Source: Nostoc spongiaeforme FACHB-130
Lineage (GTDB): Bacteria > Cyanobacteriota > Cyanobacteriia > Cyanobacteriales > Nostocaceae
NCBI RefSeq assembly: GCF_014698475.1
Contig: NZ_JACJTB010000018.1
Location: forward strand, 45,785 to 109,784
Direction: 5' to 3'
Length of the DNA stretch: 64,000 nt
Part shown: positions 1 to 7,657 of the stretch, one piece after another
Numbering within the stretch: position 1 is the first letter of the stretch
Layout: each line of letters begins with the position of its first letter
Program-made: the position numbers and the translations under genes
Notes under the pieces: generated by a model
The model's database searches: none
The model's input: only the letters and a program-made list of their open reading frames with translations
What the model was told of the DNA's origin: nothing

Positions 1-1
1 T

Positions 2-49
2 TTTTTTGCTGGCATGAGCTTCGCGCTGATTTTATGCCTCTTTTTCTAG
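2..49 (+). CDS. possible 3' end of an upstream membrane protein (partial)
   Basis: An open frame enters from the left edge and ends at a TAG stop at 47-49. The 15 visible residues are strongly hydrophobic (FFAGMSFALILCLFF), as in a last transmembrane helix. The stretch is too short to identify, and chance is a real alternative. Confidence 0.2.
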   Translation, partial: FFAGMSFALILCLFF

Positions 50-178
50 CAAAAATTGTAATAACTGGAAATCACGGTTTTTTATCTAGTCTAACTTCTA
101 CACCAAACTATTCCCTACTCTCTTTACCTATGCTACTCAAGGAATTTTATTTTAGTGGGAGAAATTATACTCCTGGTC

Positions 179-361
179 TGTGGGGAGTGTGGGGAGTGTG
201 GGAGGTGTGGGGAGGTGTGGGGGGTGTGGGAGGTGTGGGAGGTGTGGGGAGTGTGGGAGGTGTGGGAGGTGTGGGAGGTGTGGGAGGTGTGGGGGGTGTG
301 GGAGGTGTGGGGAGTGTGGGAGGTGTGGGGAGTGTGGGGGGTGTGGGAGGTGTGGGGGGTG
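179..361. repeat. G-rich 9-bp tandem repeat (about 20 units)
   Basis: About 20 head-to-tail copies of a 9-mer of the form TGGGAGGTG, with TGGGGAGTG and TGGGGGGTG variants. All G is on the plus strand, so runs of three to six G recur every few bases and G-quadruplexes are possible. Open frames through it (Gly-Val-Gly or Cys-Gly repeats) are products of the repeat, not genes. A C-rich counterpart lies at 59277-59383. Short tandem repeats of this kind are common between genes in Nostocales. Confidence 0.95.
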
Positions 362-649
362 AAGCAAGCTTGACTGACTATTTGCTTGAGTACAGTTTTT
401 TGTGACTTCTCATCTCTACTGCTGCGACAAATTTGACTACAAAACCATAACTCGCTAAGATAAGCATAGTCGTAATGACTATGAGTTGCAATCGTAATTT
501 TGTACAAGTAGTTCATCTCATTAATTGAAAGAAGTGGGAGTGGTCAGATCCCCGACTCTTCTTAAAGAAGTCGGGAATATAGCAGCCTATATAAATTGCT
601 GAAAGCCTATAACTCTTTCTTCATTTCAGACTTCAGACTTCTTAATTTG
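362..649. other. intergenic stretch with a hairpin repeat
   Basis: No gene is visible here. It contains one copy of a dispersed hairpin (550-576, arms CCCGACT and AGTCGGG) and a short direct repeat (cagacttcagactt) just before the reductase gene. Together with the minisatellite it makes the first 650 bases non-coding apart from the possible gene end at the left edge. Confidence 0.6.
550..576. repeat. dispersed CCCCGACTT hairpin, copy 1
   Basis: Inverted repeat CCCGACT(c)TT / AAGAAGTCGGG with a short loop. Similar hairpins occur at 16160, 18561, 48523 and 63832. It has no T-run after the right arm, so a terminator role is less likely for this copy. Confidence 0.7.
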
Positions 650-666
650 TAATGGATGAGGAAATT

Positions 667-1212
667 ATGGTGAAAATTGTTGGCATTGGTGGTAGTTTAA
701 GACCTAACTCTTACACACAGTTGGCTTTAGAAGTTGCAGCCCAAAGATTACAAGCCATAGGTGCAGATGTAGAAATTTTGGATATACGGCAACTACAGCT
801 ACCATTTTGCAACGGTGAAAAAGAATATCCCGGTTATCCTGATGTTAAACGCTTGCGTGATACTGTCAGTGGTGCCGATGGATTGATTTTGGCAACACCA
901 GAGTATCACGGCGGCGTGAGTGGCGTATTAAAAAACGCCCTCGATTTAATGAGTTTTGAAGAACTATCGGGGAAAGTCACAGGACTTATTAGCGTTTTGG
1001 GAGGTCAATCTAATAGCAACGCCCTCAATGATTTACGCTTAATTGTGCGCTGGGTACATGGTTGGGTGATTCCAGAACAAATCGCCATCGGCCAAGCCTG
1101 GGGTGCTTTTAACCCAGAAGGTAAATTATTAGATGAAAAACTTTCCCAAAGATTTGACGAATTTGCTCAAAGTTTAGTTGATAGCACTCGCAAACTCAAA
1201 GGCATCAATTAA
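667..1212 (+). CDS. NADPH-dependent FMN reductase family protein
   Basis: A single flavodoxin-like domain of the NADPH-dependent FMN reductase family (SsuE/ChrR/ArsH relatives), soluble, about 181 aa. The N-terminal GSLRPNSYT loop is the FMN-phosphate binding turn. PEYHGGVSGVLKNALD is the family signature lining the flavin. Members reduce FMN, quinones or metal oxyanions with NAD(P)H; the substrate cannot be read from sequence. An ATG at 652 is also in frame, but GAGG at 658-661 sits five bases before the ATG at 667, so the later start is preferred. It stands alone and converges on the next gene, with a hairpin between them. Confidence 0.9.
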   Translation: MVKIVGIGGSLRPNSYTQLALEVAAQRLQAIGADVEILDIRQLQLPFCNGEKEYPGYPDVKRLRDTVSGADGLILATPEYHGGVSGVLKNALDLMSFEELSGKVTGLISVLGGQSNSNALNDLRLIVRWVHGWVIPEQIAIGQAWGAFNPEGKLLDEKLSQRFDEFAQSLVDSTRKLKGIN

Positions 1213-1219
1213 ATTTGTC

Positions 1220-1243
1220 GGGTGGGCAAAAATTTGCCCACCC
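1220..1243. terminator. hairpin between convergent genes
   Basis: Perfect inverted repeat GGGTGGGCAAA / TTTGCCCACCC with a two-base centre, exactly between two convergent stop codons. The stem is strong, but there is no T-run on either strand, so it may be a repeat element or an RNA-stabilising stem rather than a classical terminator. Confidence 0.5.
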
Positions 1244-2169
1244 TACTGGCTCAATCTTTTTTGTATACCTAAATTGCCTTGTAAACCGCCAGTGTGAATT
1301 AGTAAAATGCGATCGCCCTTACTAAAAAAACCCTGCTGTAATAAATCCATCACCCCATAAAACATCTTGGCGGTGTATACATAATCTAAAGGTATACCGT
1401 AGATTTGCTGAAAGTGCTGGCTAAACTTTAGTAATTCATCGTTAACTTTGGCATAACCACCAAAGTGATAATGACAAATTAATTCCCGCGCACACAAAGA
1501 TTTATTTGATATAGGTAAATCAGCCGCCAGATAATTCTGCAATAGCGTTTCGATTTCTTGTTGCAGAAATCCACCATTTTTGAGAACCGGAAAAGCAATT
1601 CCTTTTTGCTGTGGAGTGAGAGAAAGTAAAATCCCCGCAAAAGTAGTACCCGTTCCACAAGCAACGCAAATAATATCAAAATTTTCTGCTTGTTGGAGAA
1701 TTTCTGTACAGCCCAGCACACCATTTAAATTACATCCACCTTCAGGAATAATAAACACCTCACCGTAACGTTCTTGAAGTTCTGCTTGTAATTCTGGAGA
1801 ATTGCGTTGTTTGTAAACAGTGCGACTTATGTAGACAAGCTGCATCCCCTGTTCTACCGCAAAACTCAACGTCGGATTTAGTGGTAGCGTTTCTTCACCA
1901 CGAATTACACCGATGGTCTGCAAACCAAATAACTTACCTGCGGCGGCGGTGGCAAAAATGTGATTAGAATAAGCACCGCCAAATGTTAACAATGTGGTGA
2001 AATTTCTTTTTTTTGCTTCTAACAAATTGTATTTCAGCTTATACCACTTATTACCGTTAACCCAAGGGTGCATCATATCAAGACGCAGTACCGATATTTC
2101 CACACCAGCACTTTCGATGATGTCGCTATGAATTTGTTGTGTCGGTGGAGGCAGAAATATTGAGGTCAT
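1243..2169 (-). CDS. PLP-dependent ACC deaminase / D-cysteine desulfhydrase family protein
   Basis: 308 aa, fold type II PLP enzyme of the 1-aminocyclopropane-1-carboxylate deaminase / D-cysteine desulfhydrase family. NGNKWYKLKYNL carries the PLP-binding lysine; FGGAYSNH follows as the substrate and PLP-phosphate contact; a glycine-rich CGTGTTFAG loop binds the PLP phosphate; IHTGGLQG lies near the C-terminus. Length and motif order fit intact family members. In bacteria these enzymes deaminate ACC or degrade D-cysteine, and most uncharacterised homologues act on D-amino acids, so ACC specificity should not be assumed. It starts with ATG and converges on the FMN reductase gene. Confidence 0.88.
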   Translation of the reverse strand: MTSIFLPPPTQQIHSDIIESAGVEISVLRLDMMHPWVNGNKWYKLKYNLLEAKKRNFTTLLTFGGAYSNHIFATAAAGKLFGLQTIGVIRGEETLPLNPTLSFAVEQGMQLVYISRTVYKQRNSPELQAELQERYGEVFIIPEGGCNLNGVLGCTEILQQAENFDIICVACGTGTTFAGILLSLTPQQKGIAFPVLKNGGFLQQEIETLLQNYLAADLPISNKSLCARELICHYHFGGYAKVNDELLKFSQHFQQIYGIPLDYVYTAKMFYGVMDLLQQGFFSKGDRILLIHTGGLQGNLGIQKRLSQ

Positions 2170-2250
2170 TTTTAATGCTATAGGACTAATATTTGATTTC
2201 TGAAATGTACTGGCGTGGCAAGGCTAAAATGTTGCATTAAAAACCTATTT

Positions 2251-2287
2251 TATCCGCGTTCATCCGCGTCCATCTGCGGTTAATTTT
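2251..2287. repeat. dispersed CCGCGTCCATC repeat, copy 1
   Basis: Tandem CCGCGT(T/C)CATC units followed by a GCGGTTAATT tail. A second copy with the same architecture lies at 15738-15773. Both are intergenic, and the function is unknown. Confidence 0.75.
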
Positions 2288-2427
2288 ATACTTTATAATG
2301 TAATATTTTAGTCTAGATAGTCCACTACACATACTGAGATTTTTTCATAAATCGAATCGGATTCCTATATTAAATACCTTACTTCTATCAGAAGTCGGGT
2401 ATTTTATCATTCAAAACTAATGGTACA

Positions 2428-2445
2428 CATTGATATAAATCAATG
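2428..2445. promoter_or_regulatory. palindrome upstream of flv4, candidate LysR-type (NdhR/CcmR) site
   Basis: Perfect inverted repeat CATTGAT-ATAA-ATCAATG about 135 bases before the flv4 start. It contains the T-N11-A pattern of LysR-family regulators, and its ATCAAT half-site resembles the described NdhR box. In Synechocystis the flv4-2 operon belongs to the low-CO2 regulon under NdhR. Assigning this site to NdhR is inference from pattern and position. Confidence 0.45.
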
Positions 2446-2580
2446 GTAAACCAAATTGAGTCATGAATAAAACTTACTAATGAGTGTCTTTAGAAATTGG
2501 CATTTTACTAATTGAAGATAACAGTCCAACATAATAGTAAGCAGATTCACTCCAGATAAATTGATTTTTGGAGAAACCCA

Positions 2581-4311
2581 ATGGTTGCACTTACAGAAAA
2601 TACTTCAATTCTTGCTAATCCATCACGTTTAACTATCCAAACTATTAAAATAGCCACTCAAACTACTGCAATTCGTTGCCTTGATTGGGACAGAGAGCGT
2701 TTTGATGTTGAGTTTGGTTTACGCAACGGAACGACATATAATTCTTTTTTAATTCAAGGTGAAAAAATTGCTTTAGTTGATACTTCTCATCGCAAATTTG
2801 AGGAACTGTATCTAGACATATTAACAGGATTAATTGAGCCAACAAAAATAGATTATTTAGTTATCAGTCACACAGAACCCGATCATAGTGGACTAGTTAA
2901 AGATATCTTGCAATTAGTACCAGATATTACTGTTGTGGGTGCCAAGGTGGCGATTCAATTTTTAGAAAATATGGTTCACCAGCCATTTAAATCGATTACG
3001 GTAAAAAGTGGCGATCGCTTAGATTTAGGTAATGGTCATGAATTAGAATTTATTTCAGCGCCTAACCTGCATTGGCCAGATACAATATTTACTTACGACC
3101 ACAAAACAGGTACTCTCTTTACCTGTGATGTGTTTGGAATGCACTACTGTGATGACCATACCTTTGATGAAAATTTAGCCATCATTGAAGAAGATTTTCA
3201 TTATTACTATGATTGCTTAATGGGGCCAAATGCTCGCTCAGTTTTGGCAGCATTAAAACGTATTGAAAAATTAGAAATAGCCACAGTCGCCACAGGACAT
3301 GGGCCATTATTAAAGCATCACATTACTGAATGGCTAGACCGCTATCAAAATTGGAGTTTAGAACAAACTAAAACTGAGCAATTTGTTGCTATATTCTACA
3401 CAGAAGATTACGGTTACAGTGAGACGATCGCACGTTACATTGCACATGGCATTACCAGAACTGGAGTAGTCGTAGAATTAATTCCTCTGAATAGTACTGA
3501 ACCGCAAGAAATTCGGGAATTAGTCTCACAAGCTGCGGGTTTAGTCATCGGAATGCCACCCCAATCTGCTACGCTTGCTCAAACAGCATTGAGTACGATA
3601 TTAGCTGCGGCTCATTATAAACAAGCAATTGGTTTATTTGAGTCGGGTGGTGGAGAAGATGAACCAGTGTATCCGTTGCGGAATAAGTTTCAAGAAATTG
3701 GTTTAACGGAAGCTTTTCCACCAATTTTAATTAAAGAAACTCCCACCAGAGTGACAGAACAATTGTGTGATGAAGCGGGAACAGATATCGGACTTTGGTT
3801 AAACCGCGATCGCGCCATCAAACAAATCAAATCCATCAACACTGATTTAGAAAAAGCTCTTGGGCGCATTAGCACAGGCTTATATATCATCACCGCTAAA
3901 AAAGCAGAAATTCAAAGCGCCATGTTTGCTTCTTGGGTGACACAAGCCAGCGCCAGTCCGTTTGGTGTAGCCATTGCTGTGGCGAAAGAACGCGCCATTG
4001 AATCATTAATGCACGTAGGCGATCGCTTTGTGTTAAACGTCCTGGAAGAAGGGAAGTACCAAGGCTATATGAAACACTTCCTCAAGCGTTTCCCTCCTGG
4101 TGGCGATCGCTTTGCTGGCGTGAAAACCTATGCTGCTGCTAATGGTTGTCCAATTCTGGCTGACGCTTTAGCTTACATAGAATGTGAAATCACCAGTCGC
4201 ATGGATTGTGGCGATCATTGGGTGATTTATAGCACCGTCCAAACTGGAAGAGTCGCAAACATCAACGGACTCACCGCCGTTCATCACCGCAAAGTTGGTA
4301 ATCACTACTAA
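2581..4311 (+). CDS. flv4: diflavin flavoprotein Flv4
   Basis: 576-aa cyanobacterial A-type flavoprotein. It has a metallo-beta-lactamase-like diiron domain (about 30-260), a flavodoxin-like FMN domain (265-415) and a C-terminal flavin reductase domain (430-576). All canonical diiron ligands are present: H97-x-E99-x-D101-H102, H164, D183 and H240. Flv2/Flv4 form a heterodimer that takes electrons near photosystem II and relieves excitation pressure. Flv4 is chosen over Flv1/3 because the operon order (flv, PsiE-like membrane protein, flv) matches flv4-sll0218-flv2 of Synechocystis and because the partner has lost its ligands. A ggaga ribosome site precedes the ATG. Confidence 0.93.
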   Translation: MVALTENTSILANPSRLTIQTIKIATQTTAIRCLDWDRERFDVEFGLRNGTTYNSFLIQGEKIALVDTSHRKFEELYLDILTGLIEPTKIDYLVISHTEPDHSGLVKDILQLVPDITVVGAKVAIQFLENMVHQPFKSITVKSGDRLDLGNGHELEFISAPNLHWPDTIFTYDHKTGTLFTCDVFGMHYCDDHTFDENLAIIEEDFHYYYDCLMGPNARSVLAALKRIEKLEIATVATGHGPLLKHHITEWLDRYQNWSLEQTKTEQFVAIFYTEDYGYSETIARYIAHGITRTGVVVELIPLNSTEPQEIRELVSQAAGLVIGMPPQSATLAQTALSTILAAAHYKQAIGLFESGGGEDEPVYPLRNKFQEIGLTEAFPPILIKETPTRVTEQLCDEAGTDIGLWLNRDRAIKQIKSINTDLEKALGRISTGLYIITAKKAEIQSAMFASWVTQASASPFGVAIAVAKERAIESLMHVGDRFVLNVLEEGKYQGYMKHFLKRFPPGGDRFAGVKTYAAANGCPILADALAYIECEITSRMDCGDHWVIYSTVQTGRVANINGLTAVHHRKVGNHY

Positions 4312-4428
4312 ATCAAGTCACAAGTAAAAAGGTAAAAGTCAAAAGCGAATAGTAATGAGTCAAAACAAAAGACTTAATTTTACCTTTTTACTTAATTAAT
4401 TACGCAGTCTATATTCACATAAAAAGCC

Positions 4429-4923
4429 ATGTATAAGCCTGTTGATGATAGTCCAATTACCGCCTACGAAATTAATAGAGTTCGTGTTGTTCGCAGCTTG
4501 GAAATGATTCAAGATGTGATTGTAATTTCATTATGTATTGGCTTATTTAGCTTCATGGCAATTCAGGTGAGAGATATGTTTCTCTCCCTACTTCCTCCGC
4601 TAAATTTCCAAGTTGTGACTGCTGATATTTTGTTTTTGTTGATTTTAGTTGAGTTGTTCCGACTGCTGATTATTTACTTACAAGAACAACGCATATCTAT
4701 TGGTGTGGCGGTAGAAGTTTCGATTGTTTCTGCTTTACGCGAAGTAATTGTTAAAGGTGTACTGGAAACTAATTGGACTCAGGTTTTAGCAGCTTGTGCA
4801 TTTTTATTAGTGCTAGGAATTCTCTTGATTTTAAGAGTTTGGCTACCACCAACTTTTGAAGGTATTGACCCAGAACAACAAATATCCCAACGCTACAGAA
4901 AAAATCGTCAAAATCAACAATGA
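4429..4923 (+). CDS. PsiE-like membrane protein of the flv4-2 operon (Sll0218-type)
   Basis: 164 aa with about four hydrophobic segments: near residues 25-50, 60-85, 100-115 and 118-140. It resembles the phosphate-starvation-inducible PsiE family and sits between flv4 and flv2, where Synechocystis carries sll0218. There the protein is a thylakoid membrane component linked to photosystem II assembly or stability and to Flv2/Flv4 action. A 117-base gap follows flv4, and the same strand continues into flv2, so co-transcription is likely. The name is based on context plus topology; the residue-level match to PsiE is weak by eye. Confidence 0.85.
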   Translation: MYKPVDDSPITAYEINRVRVVRSLEMIQDVIVISLCIGLFSFMAIQVRDMFLSLLPPLNFQVVTADILFLLILVELFRLLIIYLQEQRISIGVAVEVSIVSALREVIVKGVLETNWTQVLAACAFLLVLGILLILRVWLPPTFEGIDPEQQISQRYRKNRQNQQ

Positions 4924-5030
4924 ATTAGGAAGTATGAAGTATGAAGTATGAAATGAAAACTAAAGCATAAAAATTTTTGCTTCATACCTCACACTTTATA
5001 CTTTTAAAACTTCACACTTCAGACTTATTT
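4924..5030. repeat. short 7-bp tandem repeats between psiE-like gene and flv2
   Basis: gaagtat is repeated at 4929-4950, and related ttcatac/cttcacac motifs follow at 4980-5028. The two clusters are roughly complementary, so the operon transcript could fold here. Confidence 0.6.
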
Positions 5031-5041
5031 AAGAGGTTACT

Positions 5042-6778
5042 ATGTCTATTGCTACTATCACACCCAGCCGTCCGAGAGATGTCCAGGTTGCTGAAATTGG
5101 ACAAAATACAATTATTTTGCGATCGCGCACATGGGACAGACTAAAATTTGAGGTTGAATATTCCCGCCAAAAAGGCACTACAGCCAACTCTTATTTAATT
5201 CAAGCTGATAAAAAAGCTGTAATTGACCCGCCTGGTGAATCGTTTACTGAAATCTACATTCACGAATTAACACAACATCTAGATTTAGCAACCCTAGATT
5301 ACATCATTCTTAACCACGTCAACCCCAACCGCCGCACCACACTGAAAGTCTTACTGTCTCATGCACCACAAGCGACAATAATTTGTTCTCGTCCGGCGGT
5401 TAATGCTTTAAAATCCACCTTTCCCGAATTAGAGTCACACATTCAAGCAGTACGTTCAGAAGATACTTTAGATTTGGGACAAGGCCATTTGTTGTCATTC
5501 GTGACTGTACCCACTCCCCGTTGGGCAGATGGACTCTGTACTTATGATTCTGCAAGTAAAATTCTATATACAGACAAATTTTTTGGCGCACATATCTGCG
5601 AAGATAAGCTTTTTGACGAAGACTGGAAAAAATTAGACGCAGAACGACGTTATTATTTTGAATGTCTTCATGCACCCCAAGCTAAACAAGTCGAAGTTGC
5701 TTTAGATAAATTGGCAACATTAGGTGCAAGATATTATGCACCAGCACATGGCCCGGTTGTGCGTTATAGTTTGAGTCGGTTTACTTATGATTATCGCCAA
5801 TGGTGTCAAGGGCAGAAATCCCAGGAATTTAGCGTCGCCTTATTATATGCTTCCGCTTATGGTAATACGGCAATTGTAGCGAATGCGATCGCTCAAGGAT
5901 TAATTCAAAACGGCATTAATGTAGAATCAATTGACTGCGAACTAGTAGACACAGCCGAAATTACTCGCATTATCGAAGCCTGCGACGGCTTTATTATCGG
6001 TTCCCCCACTTTAGGCGGTCATGCACCCACCCAAATTCAAACAGCCTTGGGGATAATTTTATCAACAGCCGCTAAAACCAAGTTAGCAGGTGTCTTTGGT
6101 TCCTACGGCTGGAGTGGTGAAGCCATTGATTTACTAGAAAGCAAACTCACAGATGCAAATTATCGCTTAGGTTTTGAAACCATTAGAGTGCGCTTTAGTC
6201 CCACAGTTGAGACTCTGCAACAGTGTAAAGATGCAGGTGCTACCTTTGCTCAAACCTTGAAAAAAACCAAAAAACTGCGTGTTCCCCGCCAAGCCGTTAC
6301 AGAAGCACAAGTAGACCGCACAGAACAAGCCGTCGGGAGAATAGTTGGGTCTTTGTGTGTGGTAACAACTCGTGACCAAAACAGTCACAAAGGAATTTTA
6401 ACTTCTTGGGTATCACAAGCCACCTTTAATCCACCTGGAATTATGATTGCAATTTCTCCAGAACAAAATGCTGATTTAATGCGTCATCCCGGTGATAAAT
6501 TTGTGTTGAATATTCTCAAAGAAGGTAGAAATGTGCGCCGCTATTTTTCCCGCCAAAGTACTTCCGGTGATAACCCATTTGCGAATCTTTCTACCCAAAC
6601 TGCTACTAATGGTTGTTTGATTCTTGATGACGCATTAGCCTATTTAGAATGCACAGTCCAAAATCAAATAGAATGCGGCGATCGATGGTTGATTTATGCT
6701 GTTGTAGATAAAGGCGAAATGTTAACCAATGATGGCATGACCGCAATTGAACATCGCAAATCTGGTAGTTTTTATTAA
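5042..6778 (+). CDS. flv2: diflavin flavoprotein Flv2
   Basis: 578 aa with the same three domains as the upstream Flv4. The diiron site is degenerate: the HxExDH motif is replaced by NHVNPNRR, and the next histidine (APNLHW in Flv4) is Arg in TPRW, while the Asp in YTDKFFG and the His in AHGP remain. This pattern of lost ligands is typical of Flv2 (and Flv1), the partners of canonical Flv4 (and Flv3). The flavodoxin part (LLYASAYGNTAIVANAIAQG) and the reductase part are intact. A gagg ribosome site lies five bases before the ATG. It is the last gene of the operon. Confidence 0.93.
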   Translation: MSIATITPSRPRDVQVAEIGQNTIILRSRTWDRLKFEVEYSRQKGTTANSYLIQADKKAVIDPPGESFTEIYIHELTQHLDLATLDYIILNHVNPNRRTTLKVLLSHAPQATIICSRPAVNALKSTFPELESHIQAVRSEDTLDLGQGHLLSFVTVPTPRWADGLCTYDSASKILYTDKFFGAHICEDKLFDEDWKKLDAERRYYFECLHAPQAKQVEVALDKLATLGARYYAPAHGPVVRYSLSRFTYDYRQWCQGQKSQEFSVALLYASAYGNTAIVANAIAQGLIQNGINVESIDCELVDTAEITRIIEACDGFIIGSPTLGGHAPTQIQTALGIILSTAAKTKLAGVFGSYGWSGEAIDLLESKLTDANYRLGFETIRVRFSPTVETLQQCKDAGATFAQTLKKTKKLRVPRQAVTEAQVDRTEQAVGRIVGSLCVVTTRDQNSHKGILTSWVSQATFNPPGIMIAISPEQNADLMRHPGDKFVLNILKEGRNVRRYFSRQSTSGDNPFANLSTQTATNGCLILDDALAYLECTVQNQIECGDRWLIYAVVDKGEMLTNDGMTAIEHRKSGSFY

Positions 6779-6791
6779 TCAAAACCTAACT

Positions 6792-6928
6792 ATACCAATT
6801 CTGTATGAAGATGCACTGAATTAAAGAACGAACCACATAGACGCGGTAGCGGCTTCCCGCAGGGTAGGTCGCAAAGAACACAAAGAAAGACAAGATAAAT
6901 TAAATGCAGCCTCACATAGAATTGGTAT
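6792..6928. mobile_element. MITE-like element (137 bp)
   Basis: Terminal inverted repeats ATACCAATTCT / AGAATTGGTAT are perfect over 11 bp, and the similarity continues imperfectly for about 20 more bases inward. The interior carries the Nostoc-type motif GCGGCTTCCCGCAGGG. There is no coding capacity. It lies downstream of flv2. I read it as a non-autonomous miniature element. Confidence 0.7.
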
Positions 6929-6991
6929 TAGTCTATGCAAGTTGTCCCTAAGCTTGTCGAAGGGTCGAAGTGCTAGGCTTTGTTTATTTAG

Positions 6992-7014
6992 CCCCAGACT
7001 TTTAGTCTGAGGGT
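6992..7014. terminator. hairpin downstream of the small minus-strand gene
   Basis: Inverted repeat CCCCAGAC / GTCTGAGGG with a TTTTA loop, between the 3' ends of flv2 and the convergent small gene. There is no long T-run, so terminator function is tentative. Confidence 0.4.
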
Positions 7015-7019
7015 TCTAT

Positions 7020-7430
7020 TTAATTGAGATCATTACGATTAGGTTTTGGCAATTGCAGTACTTCAGAAAAACGAGAATATTTAACCATATCAGTAGGCGG
7101 ATAATCTGCCGATACTGCAATTAACCCTACTTTGATATCCTCGAAATAAATCACACCTCCAATTCGCCGTTCCACAAAGAAAGCTCCATGAAATAAATGA
7201 TGTTCAGCAATATAAATTAAGAAAAGGTCAGTAATCTTAATTTCTCTGCCAAACATTTGCTGACAAGTTTTGCTAATAACATTATCGAGGTATTGATTAT
7301 AAGCAGGCTCACCCAAGTCAGTAAATTCTGGATGATCGGCAAAATTATCCATATAAAATACCCAGATATCGGATAAGTCGGCTTCATCAGTCAGTTTTTG
7401 TTTGAGTGTCTGCCATTGATCGTTTTTCAT
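7020..7430 (-). CDS. conserved-looking hypothetical protein
   Basis: 136 aa from the ATG at 7430 (MKNDQWQTL). An upstream in-frame start would add 25 residues running into repeat-like DNA and is less likely. The protein is acidic and soluble, with no signal peptide or membrane segment, and has an aromatic-rich middle (DLFLIYIAEHHLFHGAFF). I do not recognise the family. It is transcribed toward flv2 and diverges from the WD40 gene. Confidence 0.6.
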   Translation of the reverse strand: MKNDQWQTLKQKLTDEADLSDIWVFYMDNFADHPEFTDLGEPAYNQYLDNVISKTCQQMFGREIKITDLFLIYIAEHHLFHGAFFVERRIGGVIYFEDIKVGLIAVSADYPPTDMVKYSRFSEVLQLPKPNRNDLN

Positions 7431-7657
7431 AGTATAGAAATTGAAGACAGTAATGTTAAACCAATTCGCAATTACTTGTTGTAACGAGGATTTAAACCCC
7501 GCCACAACACTTGCAGCTTGATAGAAGCCGGGGATTTAAACCCCCAAATTTTGTGAAAAATAAGTGTTACATAAATATGAAATGATTCATATAAATACAG
7601 GTATTTTCCTATACTTTAAATATTAAAGTAATAATCGAATAGGATTACTGTATCACT

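Larger units (their letters stand above)
2170..2580. other. regulatory region upstream of flv4
   Basis: 411 bases between divergent genes. It holds a dispersed repeat (2251-2287) and a palindrome (2428-2445), then AT-rich leader sequence and a Shine-Dalgarno site (ggaga) directly before the flv4 ATG. No gene is visible. Confidence 0.7.

Noticed and set aside
179..361. CRISPR-like periodic repeat
   Set aside because: Units are 9 bp without spacers; no cas genes anywhere in the window.
34..516. Several open frames through the G-rich repeat (Gly-Val-Gly, Cys-Gly and His-Thr-Ser repeats)
   Set aside because: All are made by the 9-bp repeat itself, on both strands, with no domain, ribosome site or normal composition.
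1243..2169. Specific assignment as ACC deaminase
   Set aside because: Most members of this family act on D-cysteine or other D-amino acids; motifs visible here do not separate the two.
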